Below are positions 35,617-44,205 of a DNA stretch of 64,000 nt, one piece after another. The translations under genes and the position numbers were made by a program. Source of the DNA: Desulfobulbaceae bacterium BRH_c16a (GTDB taxonomy: Bacteria > Desulfobacterota > Desulfobulbia > Desulfobulbales > Desulfocapsaceae). The DNA is taken from contig LADS01000037.1 of assembly GCA_000961725.1 (NCBI GenBank), forward strand, positions 118,185-182,184, read 5' to 3'. Numbering within the stretch: the stretch's first letter is position 1; every line of letters starts with the position of its first letter. The notes under the pieces were generated by a model. The model ran no database searches. It was not told where the DNA came from and was given only the letters and a program-made list of their open reading frames with translations.

Positions 35617-36957
35617 ATGAAACAGATTACGCCGCATTTCACCAGATACCTGCAGAACAGGAGCAGCTATTTTTTACAGGCGGGGGAAGCGGTAAATCCC
35701 GAAAGAAATGCTCTTTCTCTCGGCCTCATATTTTTTACGGCAATCCTGGTGCTGCGCTCCTGGGAAAATTTTTCACAGCCTGGTCTCTACGCCGAGGATT
35801 CTATTCACTACTTCAATTTCTATTATGGCAATATTCGAACGCTGGGCGATATCTTTCAGCATCCTAACGGATATTATAACTTGTTCAACAATCTGGCTGC
35901 CTATCTTACGGCAAAGGCGGATGTCGGACTGCATCCTTTGATCTACCAGTCGGTCTGCATATGTTTCTGCATTCTCACCGTTACGGCATTTTCTCTATCC
36001 GGCCTGATCACCAACAGATATCTTTTATTTATCAGCCCATTGCTGCTCGGCCTTTCCGGTCTCAACCATCTCTACTACTACATCTCCCTGACCTTTCAGA
36101 TGTACGTCGTGGTCCTGATGCTCCTCGTTATCATGCTCTGGAGGAGAAGAGCCCCCGCCGCTGTTCAACTGCTGCTCTTTGTATTTATGGGTTTTCTCAT
36201 CTGGTCGGGCCCCTACTCGGTACTGGTTGTGCCTGTAGCTCTTGCCTTTATCTTTTTCTTCCATGACAAGACACTACAGACTGTCGGCCTGCTGCTGATT
36301 GCCATTGCGTATACTCTCTCGGTTACCAAGAGCACTATCATGCTGGAAAATATCCTCAATCCCGATATCCTGCTGCTGTGGGGTTCCACTCTGGTGACTG
36401 AGGTCTTTTTCATGGGATTCAAGGATTCGATCAACGCCGAAAAACTGATTCTTGTTGCCGTGACCTTTCTTACTGTATTTTTTGCCTTGCGAGGGGACAG
36501 GTTTTACCTGAAAACGGCGATACTCTTCCTGATTATTATAATCGCCTCCTTTGCTCCTTTATTACTGAGCAAAAAATATCTTCTTTACCAGACTATCTAT
36601 CCCTGTCATCTGGTTATTGCGCAATTTTTCTGGCTGGTTTTTGTCCTTGTTACCGCCGACAGGCTTCTGGCTCGATGGCCGGCCCTGCAACATCCTGGCG
36701 GTGGTGCGCTTATTGTCGTATTTGCAATATTTATTCTTGCCGACAACATCGAACACCAGGACAAGCGGAAGGTACCTGTTCTTGCTGCCATGCCGCGATT
36801 TCTGGAGAAAGTAAAAGAAGCGGAAAATATGGGCCTAGCCGAAGAAGGCAGAAAGATGATCATTTCCACCAACGGCACAAGCATATTCAAAGCTGCCGCC
36901 ATTGTCGGGGACCGATCAAAAAATGCCACGCTCGTTGACCGGATTCATGTGCAGTAG
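35617..36957 (+). CDS. Polytopic membrane protein, GT-C-like candidate (paralog 2)
   Basis: 446 residues, about 11 helices, paralogous over the full length to the protein at 23519-24832. Shared features: PGLYAED near residue 58, IHYFNFYYGN, HPNGYYNLFNNL, NRYLLFISPLLLGLSGLNHL, FLIWSGPYSVLVVP and SKKYLLYQTIYPCHLVIAQFFWL. A soluble tail of about 55 residues follows the last helix. The Glu-Asp pair in the first loop would fit a GT-C enzyme. The two copies lie on opposite strands, 11 kb apart, enclosing the repeat protein and O-acetylation genes. Confidence 0.6.
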   Translation: MKQITPHFTRYLQNRSSYFLQAGEAVNPERNALSLGLIFFTAILVLRSWENFSQPGLYAEDSIHYFNFYYGNIRTLGDIFQHPNGYYNLFNNLAAYLTAKADVGLHPLIYQSVCICFCILTVTAFSLSGLITNRYLLFISPLLLGLSGLNHLYYYISLTFQMYVVVLMLLVIMLWRRRAPAAVQLLLFVFMGFLIWSGPYSVLVVPVALAFIFFFHDKTLQTVGLLLIAIAYTLSVTKSTIMLENILNPDILLLWGSTLVTEVFFMGFKDSINAEKLILVAVTFLTVFFALRGDRFYLKTAILFLIIIIASFAPLLLSKKYLLYQTIYPCHLVIAQFFWLVFVLVTADRLLARWPALQHPGGGALIVVFAIFILADNIEHQDKRKVPVLAAMPRFLEKVKEAENMGLAEEGRKMIISTNGTSIFKAAAIVGDRSKNATLVDRIHVQ

Positions 36958-37002
36958 AGACCTCTCCTCTGCCGCAATGGAAAGATATGTGACGGCGCAG
37001 CG

Positions 37003-38523
37003 TCAGCTCTGGAGATTACACTCGTCCGTGATAATTTCCGATTTCCTGCTGGAAGATTCGACAGCCGAAGCCAGCAGATAATCGAGAGAAGTCGGCGGAG
37101 AGACGAAGAGGACGAACTGAAAGCTAAACAGAGACTTTCGCATACGGATCAAACCGCGATGCAGACCGGTAAGAGCGCTGATCAGGCCGCCCGAAGAAAA
37201 AATTGCCGAATAGGGAATGGGGAGTCCAACTACTTTTTTTACGGTAAAACCATTCTGGGTTAGCATCTTCTTCACAGAACGGAGAGTGAAAAAGTGAAGA
37301 GCGTTCAGATTGACGATTCCTCTCCGGGTATAGCTGAAACGGCCAAAGAACAGCAGCAGCCTGTTCACCAGAAAGCCTACATTGGCAACAGTGACACAAA
37401 TTTTTAAATCCGGAGAAAACCGGCTTATTTCTGCAAGTTTTGCAATTACTTCCTCCGGATTCTGAGAGATCCCCGAATCATCGAGCAAAAAGATATAATC
37501 GTAGGGGTGTGCTTCTCCAAGTTCTTCCTTGAAGATGTTTGTGTTTATCGTGTTGATGGTGTAGCCGGCGTCCTGCAGGCGCTCCCTCAAACGCTCCACC
37601 CCTCTGCCGACGAAAAGGATGCGGGAACCGGGAGCTATCTTCTCGGAAAGTAGAGCGTCATAGTACAAACTCTCCGAAAGACTTTCTTCGCTCTGCTCCT
37701 CAAGTGGTTTGCAGTCGAATTTGGGATCATAAAAAATGTGAAAGGGTTGTACCTTGGCTAAAAGAGTTGCCTTGAAAACATCCCAGGCGTATTTCATGCC
37801 GTTGACGTGGCATATCTCGTCGCCGTAAAAAGTTGGGATGTGCAGCTCCTTGATACGCAGTTTGGCAAAGATCAACTGGATGATTATCTCGGTGTCGAAG
37901 TGGAAGTCGTTGCTGTTTTTTTGAAAGGGGATCTTTCGCAGAGCGTCTATGGCATATAGCCGGTAGCCGCTATGAAATTCGCTCAGCTTCGAGCCGAGCA
38001 TCCAGTTCTGGAAGGTGGTGAGTGTCTTGTTACCGGCGTATTTATAAAGCGGCATGCCTCCTTTGAGGGCTGACCGTTTTTCTATCATTCTTGAACCGAA
38101 AACCACATCCGCCTGGCCCGTGGCAAGAACATCGACCAGTTCAGGCAGACATTCCGGGGCGTATTGACCGTCACCATGTACCAGTGCCACCCAGTCGAAG
38201 TTCTGCTCCAAAGCGAAGTGAAAGCCAATTTTCTGGTTGCCGCCGTACCCCTGGTTCACCGGATTGTAGAGCACAGTAAGTTTAAAAGAGATTTTTTTCG
38301 CTCTCCCGACCAGCTCGCTTCTTCGGAAGGTGTCATCCTGGGAGGAATCATCGATGATCAGCACTTCTACTTCATAAAGAGTATGAAGTTGTTCCGGAAT
38401 GCGCTGGAGGACCGATTCGATTGTCTTTTCCGCATTATAGGCCACGATGAAAATGAGCAGTCGGCCACGCTTGCCGGATGCGGCAGTTTGGTCACGGTTG
38501 CGGACGGAGTGTTGTTCCTGCAT
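37003..38523 (-). CDS. Family 2 glycosyltransferase with C-terminal methyltransferase-like domain
   Basis: About 506 residues from the ATG at 38523 (the frame is open to a TTG at 38622, but those extra residues are not family-like; no good ribosome site exists for either). The N-terminal GT-A domain has IFIVAYNAEKTIESVLQRIPE, IIDDSSQDDT, VHGDGQYAPECLPEL (DxD-type motif) and FHSGYRLYAIDALRKIPF. The C-terminal half resembles a degenerate type-11 methyltransferase (GSRILFVGRGVERLRERL ... YDYIFLLDDSG). Probably acts on a surface glycan; convergent with paralog 2. Confidence 0.78.
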   Translation of the reverse strand: MQEQHSVRNRDQTAASGKRGRLLIFIVAYNAEKTIESVLQRIPEQLHTLYEVEVLIIDDSSQDDTFRRSELVGRAKKISFKLTVLYNPVNQGYGGNQKIGFHFALEQNFDWVALVHGDGQYAPECLPELVDVLATGQADVVFGSRMIEKRSALKGGMPLYKYAGNKTLTTFQNWMLGSKLSEFHSGYRLYAIDALRKIPFQKNSNDFHFDTEIIIQLIFAKLRIKELHIPTFYGDEICHVNGMKYAWDVFKATLLAKVQPFHIFYDPKFDCKPLEEQSEESLSESLYYDALLSEKIAPGSRILFVGRGVERLRERLQDAGYTINTINTNIFKEELGEAHPYDYIFLLDDSGISQNPEEVIAKLAEISRFSPDLKICVTVANVGFLVNRLLLFFGRFSYTRRGIVNLNALHFFTLRSVKKMLTQNGFTVKKVVGLPIPYSAIFSSGGLISALTGLHRGLIRMRKSLFSFQFVLFVSPPTSLDYLLASAVESSSRKSEIITDECNLQS

Positions 38524-38705
38524 AACGGTATATAGATGTATTCTGTATATGGAGCCCAAACCCGCCTTATCGGCAAGATCCGGTGAGAAGTCTAGAACAG
38601 CCAGAGAGCGGTAATATACCAATCATTGAAATGTAATGCACATACAAATAAAGGTAAAAACATCACTCCAATTCATCTGGAGACAATTAAAAATCAACTA
38701 TGATT

Positions 38706-40700
38706 TCATGCAAATATAGGAGTTTTTGAGTCACTGTGTTCCCGACGCTCGGCAAACCGGTGGAAGTGCTCGCGGGCCTCTGCCGAGCCGATAATCGCCA
38801 CCAGGTCATTCAGTTGAAAGCGGAAGCCTACTTCCGGATTCGGCACCAGCTGCCCGTCGCGGATTATGCCTACGACCGACGCACCGGTCGCCTTGCGTAT
38901 CTCCGCTTCACCGATACTTCGGCCAAGCAGCTTGTTTTTTACCTCCAGCCGTACCCACTGCAGATCGAAACACTGTTCCGCTGCGCGCATCTGGCCAAGA
39001 GTCCTGTATTCTTCACTTTCCGCCAAACCTGGCGCCAGAAGGTGCTGGCGCATGGCTTCCGTTTGCCGTTGAATTTCAGGAGCAGGGATGCGGAGATGGA
39101 GCAGGGCCTGCCTGGTAATCTCGAGACTCGCCTCAAACTCCGGATAGACCAGATCGGTGACGCCGAGTTCCTTGAAAATCACAAAAAAGGCTGGGTCGGC
39201 AATCCGTGAAACAACCCTGATCCCCTTATTCACCTTGCAGGCATGTTCAATGATCGCCCGAGCTACAACGATGCCGGGCGTTGTAACTATCAGCAGTGAA
39301 GCGTCGCCCATCGACAGGGCCTCCTGCACTACCTCATGGCTGCCGTCGCCATACACCACAGGATAGCCGGCCGCTCTCGCCTGATCGACGCGGTGCTGAT
39401 CAAGCTCCACCAGGACAAATGAGGTGGAAAGTCTTGCAAGAACCGAGGCGACCTGCATTCCGACCCGACCTCCACCGACAATCACCACATGGTCCCGCAG
39501 CCCCTCGTCGGGGAAATTGATAAGCTCCAGGGTTTCCCCGCGAAACCACTTCTTTTTCCACGCATAGACACGGGCGGTCTGGCCCGATAACAACGGAGTC
39601 ATGACCATTGTCACCACAGCTACCGTTAAAAGGAGGCTGAACAGTTCATGGTCGATGGAGCCGGTGCTTACCCCTACTCTTGCGAGCACAAAAGAAAATT
39701 CGCCAATCTGAAATAATCCGAGCGCCACCGCCAGGGGAATGACATTCCGGTAGCGGAAAACCCAGGCAAGCACGCCGAAAATGAGTCCTTTCCCGAGGCA
39801 TACCAGCACCACCAGGGCCAGTACCTGTCCCAGATGGTCGAGCAGAAACATGGGGTCGAGCAGCATGCCGACCGAGGCAAAGAACAGCAGGCCGAAAAGG
39901 TCGCGCAGGGGGATGATGTCGCTAAGAGCCTGGTGACCGTAATCGGACTCACTGAGAACCATGCCGGCGACAAAGGCCCCTAAAGCAAAACTGAGCCCTA
40001 CCAGATATGTAGCATAGCCTACTCCGAGACCGATCGCGGTAATGGCAAGCAGAAACAGTTCCCGGGAACCCAGCTTGGCAATATGCCGCAACAGGATCGG
40101 CAGCAGTTTGGTGCCCAGCAAGAGCATGGTCGCCAGAAACAGTACCGCCTTGATGCCGGCAATTCCCAGAGTGCCAAGACCTGCCGCCGGATCGTTCATT
40201 TGCGGCAGAATAATCATCAGGGGCACAACTGCCAGATCCTGGACAATGAGCATGCCGATCATCACCTTGCTCGACAAGGTGCCGAGCCAGCCCTGGTTCA
40301 TCAGGGTTTTAAGGATCACCATGGTCGAAGAAAGACTGATCAAACCACCGAACCACAGGGAGGGCAACCAGCTCCACCCCATAAGCCGGCCTATGCCGAA
40401 TCCCAGGGCGATGGTGAGAATGATCTGGATCGGTGTGCCGATCAGGGCGATATATCTGACTGGCTTCAGATCCTTGAGGGAAAATTCCAGGCCGAGGGCA
40501 AAGAGGAGAAGCGCCACCCCGATTTCGGCCAGCAGTTCGATATCATGGCTTTCCACTATGGTCAAGCCACCGGTGTACGGCCCCAGAATGACGCCGGCCA
40601 GCAGATAACCCAGGATAAGGGGTTGGCGCAAACGCTGCATCAACAGACCACAGAAGAAGGCGGTAACTATGAGAACAATAATGTCGGCGGCGATTCCCAT
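38706..40700 (-). CDS. CPA2-family cation:proton antiporter (Kef/YbaL type)
   Basis: 664 residues: an N-terminal Na+/H+ exchanger domain of about 12-13 helices (to about residue 385, [28 protein letters not shown]), a Rossmann TrkA-N domain ([21 protein letters not shown] near 405) and a TrkA-C domain near 575-650. Members exchange K+ or Na+ for protons, regulated by nucleotides. It stands alone; the C-terminus ([14 protein letters not shown]) shows no further domain. Confidence 0.9.
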   Translation of the reverse strand: MGIAADIIVLIVTAFFCGLLMQRLRQPLILGYLLAGVILGPYTGGLTIVESHDIELLAEIGVALLLFALGLEFSLKDLKPVRYIALIGTPIQIILTIALGFGIGRLMGWSWLPSLWFGGLISLSSTMVILKTLMNQGWLGTLSSKVMIGMLIVQDLAVVPLMIILPQMNDPAAGLGTLGIAGIKAVLFLATMLLLGTKLLPILLRHIAKLGSRELFLLAITAIGLGVGYATYLVGLSFALGAFVAGMVLSESDYGHQALSDIIPLRDLFGLLFFASVGMLLDPMFLLDHLGQVLALVVLVCLGKGLIFGVLAWVFRYRNVIPLAVALGLFQIGEFSFVLARVGVSTGSIDHELFSLLLTVAVVTMVMTPLLSGQTARVYAWKKKWFRGETLELINFPDEGLRDHVVIVGGGRVGMQVASVLARLSTSFVLVELDQHRVDQARAAGYPVVYGDGSHEVVQEALSMGDASLLIVTTPGIVVARAIIEHACKVNKGIRVVSRIADPAFFVIFKELGVTDLVYPEFEASLEITRQALLHLRIPAPEIQRQTEAMRQHLLAPGLAESEEYRTLGQMRAAEQCFDLQWVRLEVKNKLLGRSIGEAEIRKATGASVVGIIRDGQLVPNPEVGFRFQLNDLVAIIGSAEAREHFHRFAERREHSDSKTPIFA

Positions 40701-41003
40701 TTTTTCTTATCTTGAAATGAAGAGTATTAACGTTTTGTTTGCAGAACAATCTGACCAGCTGCTTACAGAGTTCAAAGAACGGGATTTTACCATACTCTGG
40801 ATGCTTTGCTTAACAACAAAAACCGTTCCGGAGGTCAATTTTTTAAAGAGAGGGCCTGGCGTTCTTTTCTCATTTTTTCAGATTATCTTTTCCGGCTGCC
40901 ATGCCCAGCCCCTTGTCAAAGAGACACATGTGAGTTAGGTTTTTTCTTGCTTTCCGCATCTTGAAACGAGGTTTCTGCTCAGGGACAAAGGAGGTACCTG
41001 ACC
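40701..41003. other. Intergenic region, nothing recognised
   Basis: About 300 bp between the divergent antiporter gene and the DUF1540 gene. A ribosome site (AAAGGAGG at about 40987-40994) belongs to the latter. No terminator, repeat or convincing small gene seen. Confidence 0.4.
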
Positions 41004-41294
41004 ATGATGGAAATGCCCAAAGTAACTGCTTGCGAAGTTTCACAATGCGCATACAACGCTAACAAGGCCTGTCACGCAATGGCAATCACAATAGGAGATA
41101 TCTCCAACCGGCCGAAATGCGATACGTTTTTTCAAACCTCCATCCACGGCGGTGTCAAGGAAACCACCGCCGGTGTCGGCGCCTGTAAGATTTCGGAATG
41201 CAACTACAATGAAGAATTAGAGTGCTCCGCAGCAAATATCAAAGTCGGCATGAAGAGCGGAACTGCTGAGTGCCTGACGTTTACTAAGCGTTAA
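41004..41294 (+). CDS. DUF1540-type cysteine-rich small protein
   Basis: 96 residues in two similar halves, each with the pattern of DUF1540: CEVSQCAYNANKACHA...KCDTF and CKISECNYNEELECSA...ECLTF. The eight cysteines probably form two small metal (Zn or Fe) sites; function unknown. Good ribosome site AAAGGAGG; ATG at 41004 or 41007. Followed after 113 bp by a small membrane protein on the same strand. Confidence 0.8.
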   Translation: MMEMPKVTACEVSQCAYNANKACHAMAITIGDISNRPKCDTFFQTSIHGGVKETTAGVGACKISECNYNEELECSAANIKVGMKSGTAECLTFTKR

Positions 41295-41407
41295 CCAAAT
41301 TCTCATCCCAAGGAGCAGAAACCTCTCAAGTTGCCAGAAGTTCAAGATAGAGGGTGATTGTATCCGTAGACACAGTATGTTCACATCCCAATAACAGGAG
41401 TTTTTCA

Positions 41408-41665
41408 ATGGCAGATCAAAAAGCCGGAACCGCAGCCACCATTGCCATCATCGCCGCAATAGGCAGTGTTATTCTCACCTTAACCGGCAGCCCGGTATGG
41501 GGTCTTATCATAGCCGTACTGGCCATCGTCTCAGGCATCTTCGGAGTGCTGATGTCCGCTTCACCCAAGATTGGCGGTGGTCTGATCAGTACCCTGGCCA
41601 TCATTTTTGGTGTATTGGATGTCGGTCTCGCGGTCCTGGGGTTAATCGGAATTCTGATTTTTTGA
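41408..41665 (+). CDS. Small three-helix membrane protein
   Basis: 85 residues, nearly all hydrophobic after a short polar start: helices near 8-26, 30-48 and 58-84, with glycine-rich turns. ATG preceded by ACAGGAG. No family recognised; a stress-related or spacer membrane protein is possible but unsupported. Confidence 0.65.
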   Translation: MADQKAGTAATIAIIAAIGSVILTLTGSPVWGLIIAVLAIVSGIFGVLMSASPKIGGGLISTLAIIFGVLDVGLAVLGLIGILIF

Positions 41666-41734
41666 TTCCGATACCTGCGTAAATTCAATAAAGACCGTGT
41701 TGCTGGAGAAATCCGGTATATCCCGACGGGATTT

Positions 41735-42685
41735 TTACCCGGAAAGGGGTGACAAAGAAAGTGATAACGCCGCCACTTTGCAGAATGACACGCACAGGCC
41801 GCAACCGCTGCAGCGTGTGCTGATAAACAATAATTTTTTTTCGGCACCGGAACCGTGAATCCGGAGTGCCCCCGTCGGACAGATTCCGGTACAGAGGGGA
41901 CAACCGGTGCAGGATGGGCTTGTGGAGAGTTGATGGGTGCAGAGGGTCAGGAGGTGCGCCTGGCTCTCGACATCGGCAGATGCAATGGCTTTTTCGATGA
42001 TTTTAACTTTGACCGGAATCCTCCGGCCGGATGTTTTCGGCTGAGGTGTGGCGCGGAACTCCAGGCGGTCACGGGCAAAGGTCGCCAGGCTGGAACGCAA
42101 TCCAGCCAGAAAAGATCTTCTGTCGGCCGTATCTTCCCCTCTTTCCAACTCCATGTCTTCGGAGACCGAAAATCCGGCAGTTAAAAATTCCGCAGCGACG
42201 CCCTGCACCCGTCTCAAGGTTTGCAAAAACCGGGCGGCTGCCTCCTTGTTTTCACACTCTGAGCAACCGTAAAGATTGAAAGCTATCGACGAACATTTGC
42301 TCATGCCAAGCGCTAAAAGGGATTCCTCGGCAAAAATAGCCAGGCATGGGACGGCAATTTCTTCAACCGACAGCTGTTTTTTCCTTATACAGGAGATCAC
42401 CAGCCTTTTGCCGGCGGATTCCTGGGATGTCCGCAGGACCTCCTCCAGATCACATTGCGTAACCAGGGCCTCGCTCGGACAAACCGCCCCGCAGGCCATG
42501 CAACCGGTACATTTCTTCAGGTCCAGTTGAAGCTGCCGATCTACAAAAGAAAGCGCGCCGGATGCGCAGACATCCAGGCACAACTGACAGTTACAGGTAT
42601 TCAGGCGACGGCGCAAACATCTTTCCTGCATCAATTCAACCGCCGGCGGCGATTCTATTCGGAGGGGATTCAGGAAAGACAGCAT
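41735..42685 (-). CDS. Polyferredoxin-like [4Fe-4S] protein of the reductase operon
   Basis: 316 residues with four cysteine clusters. N-terminal: CNCQLCLDVCASGAL and CTGCMACGAVCPSEAL; C-terminal: CTGCPLCTGICPTGAL and CSGCGLCVSFCKVAAL. The middle 170 residues hold scattered cysteines (SCIRKKQLS, YGCSECENKEA). No signal peptide, so cytoplasmic. It starts directly after the torD stop and is the last gene of the operon. It may insert or deliver Fe-S clusters or carry electrons; role inferred from position only. Confidence 0.75.
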   Translation of the reverse strand: MLSFLNPLRIESPPAVELMQERCLRRRLNTCNCQLCLDVCASGALSFVDRQLQLDLKKCTGCMACGAVCPSEALVTQCDLEEVLRTSQESAGKRLVISCIRKKQLSVEEIAVPCLAIFAEESLLALGMSKCSSIAFNLYGCSECENKEAAARFLQTLRRVQGVAAEFLTAGFSVSEDMELERGEDTADRRSFLAGLRSSLATFARDRLEFRATPQPKTSGRRIPVKVKIIEKAIASADVESQAHLLTLCTHQLSTSPSCTGCPLCTGICPTGALRIHGSGAEKKLLFISTRCSGCGLCVSFCKVAALSLSLSPLSG

Positions 42686-43342
42686 CTACGTGGTGATTTC
42701 GGCCAGAGGGATTTCGGCACCGGCTGAAAACAGCTGGTCGCAGCCGACCATGAATTCGCCGAGACAGTCGGACAGAGACCGGTAGAAAGAATTTGCAGTG
42801 CCGGAACGAATCGAGCGACAGAATTCAAAAATCCATGGCTTCAGATACGTGGAAAAAAACCGGATCTGCCTTTGTCGATATTCTGCCGCCTCATCCGCCT
42901 GTCCATCTTCCATGGCCGATGCTTCCCGGCTGGCCAGATAATACATGAACTCAAGCTCTATCAAGACATGATCGGCGGGCTCCCCGACATCAACCGCCAA
43001 TCCGGCATCCTGATAGAAGCGCAGGACGCCCAAGGTTGAATCACCCATGACACGGCGACCTTTGTCCATATAAACGGAGCCATAAGGAGCGGCGAGCAAT
43101 TCGAACGGCCCGATAAAAAGGGCGGCATAATCGACAGTCAGCCGATCCTGCTCGATATCCTGCAGGGCAAGCTGCATGTTGGACGCTGCCTTGGCTGATT
43201 CCGGGGCAAGCTCACGCAACACTGTCTCGAGGTTTTCGCAGACCCTTTCCTCGATCAGGAGATTTTTATCGGGTTCATACAAACAGGCTGCCAACAATTT
43301 AAAACAGTCACTGCGAAGATTCGGCTCGATACGGCTGTTCAT
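42686..43342 (-). CDS. TorD/DmsD-family chaperone
   Basis: 218 residues, all-helical TorD-like protein: FKLLAACLYEPDKNLL near the N-terminus, DYAALFIGPFELLAAPYGSVYMDKGRRVMGDST (read in two parts, near residues 75-108), and ELEFMYYLASREA. It binds the Tat signal of molybdoenzymes and helps cofactor loading in the cytoplasm. Start at the ATG at 43342, after AAGGTGGG. Its client is presumably the reductase two genes upstream. Confidence 0.88.
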   Translation of the reverse strand: MNSRIEPNLRSDCFKLLAACLYEPDKNLLIEERVCENLETVLRELAPESAKAASNMQLALQDIEQDRLTVDYAALFIGPFELLAAPYGSVYMDKGRRVMGDSTLGVLRFYQDAGLAVDVGEPADHVLIELEFMYYLASREASAMEDGQADEAAEYRQRQIRFFSTYLKPWIFEFCRSIRSGTANSFYRSLSDCLGEFMVGCDQLFSAGAEIPLAEITT

Positions 43343-43367
43343 TCTTATCCCACCTTCTGGTGTTATG

Positions 43368-43402
43368 GAGCGCGCCATGCCGGCTATCGGCATGGCGCGC
43401 TC
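43368..43402 (-). other. Strong intercistronic hairpin
   Basis: A perfect 15-bp stem (GAGCGCGCCATGCCG / CGGCATGGCGCGCTC) with a 5-base loop lies between the Fe-S subunit gene and torD. No T-run follows, so RNA stabilisation, processing or partial attenuation is more likely than full termination; it could keep structural subunits more abundant than the chaperone. Confidence 0.75.
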
Positions 43403-43420
43403 CCGGTTTCGACAAAGTCC

Positions 43421-44185
43421 CTATCTCGAGGCGTATTCGCGGATGTAGTACACGTTCGGCTTGGTCCCTGCCTCAGGCTGCAGGACAAAATGCTTATGCA
43501 TCTTCAACAGCTTCGCCACTTCGCTGCCGGGATCGTTGATGTCACCGACAATTCTCGCGCCGGAAGGGCAGGAGATCACGCAGTAGGGTAGCTCGCCGTT
43601 CTTCATACGATGATCGCAGAAGATACATTTTTCCACAATATTATCCCGCCGCACCGCCTCATAGTCGGGATGGAGGTATGCTGTTTTATGGGGAGTGACA
43701 GCGCCGGTTTTCGCCGCCATTTCCGATCCTGAAGAGGTCATTCCTTTTATCAGTTCGGTCTTGTCGGTATAGAACGGCTGCGTAGGAGCCCCCTCCTCGT
43801 TATAGCTGATAACGCTGTATTCGCCCGATGCACCGTCCCGGCTTACCTCACTCATACTGTATGGGCAGGCATCCTGGCAGGCGCGGCAGCCGATGCACCG
43901 CTCGTCATTGTGCATGGTGATGCCGTCCGGCGTCTTGTACATTGCCTTAGGCTCGACCGGACAGGCCTCGACACAGGGCGCATCGCTGCAGTGGTTGCAA
44001 AGCACCGGCAGGGTACGGTATGTGGTATTCGGAAATTTTCCTTTGGTTTCGTGAATATAATCCGCCCAGTTATGGGTCTGGCCGCTCTGCCTCAGGGCAG
44101 TGTTGTTTTCGGTCTTGCAGGCCAGGGCGCAACTGCCGCACCCCACACATTTCCGCAGATCTATCACCATCGCGTATTGCGTCAT
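43421..44185 (-). CDS. Molybdoenzyme Fe-S electron-transfer subunit (ArrB/PhsB/PsrB type)
   Basis: 254 residues with four ferredoxin-like motifs: CVGCGSCALACKTEN, CNHCSDAPCVEACP, CIGCRACQDACPYSM and CIFCDHRMKNGELPYCVISCP. Transfers electrons to or from the catalytic subunit in the periplasm; it has no export signal of its own and would be co-exported with the Tat substrate. No NrfD-like membrane subunit gene accompanies it. Confidence 0.9.
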   Translation of the reverse strand: MTQYAMVIDLRKCVGCGSCALACKTENNTALRQSGQTHNWADYIHETKGKFPNTTYRTLPVLCNHCSDAPCVEACPVEPKAMYKTPDGITMHNDERCIGCRACQDACPYSMSEVSRDGASGEYSVISYNEEGAPTQPFYTDKTELIKGMTSSGSEMAAKTGAVTPHKTAYLHPDYEAVRRDNIVEKCIFCDHRMKNGELPYCVISCPSGARIVGDINDPGSEVAKLLKMHKHFVLQPEAGTKPNVYYIREYASR

Positions 44186-44205
44186 GATTCAGTTCTCCTC
44201 TCGCC

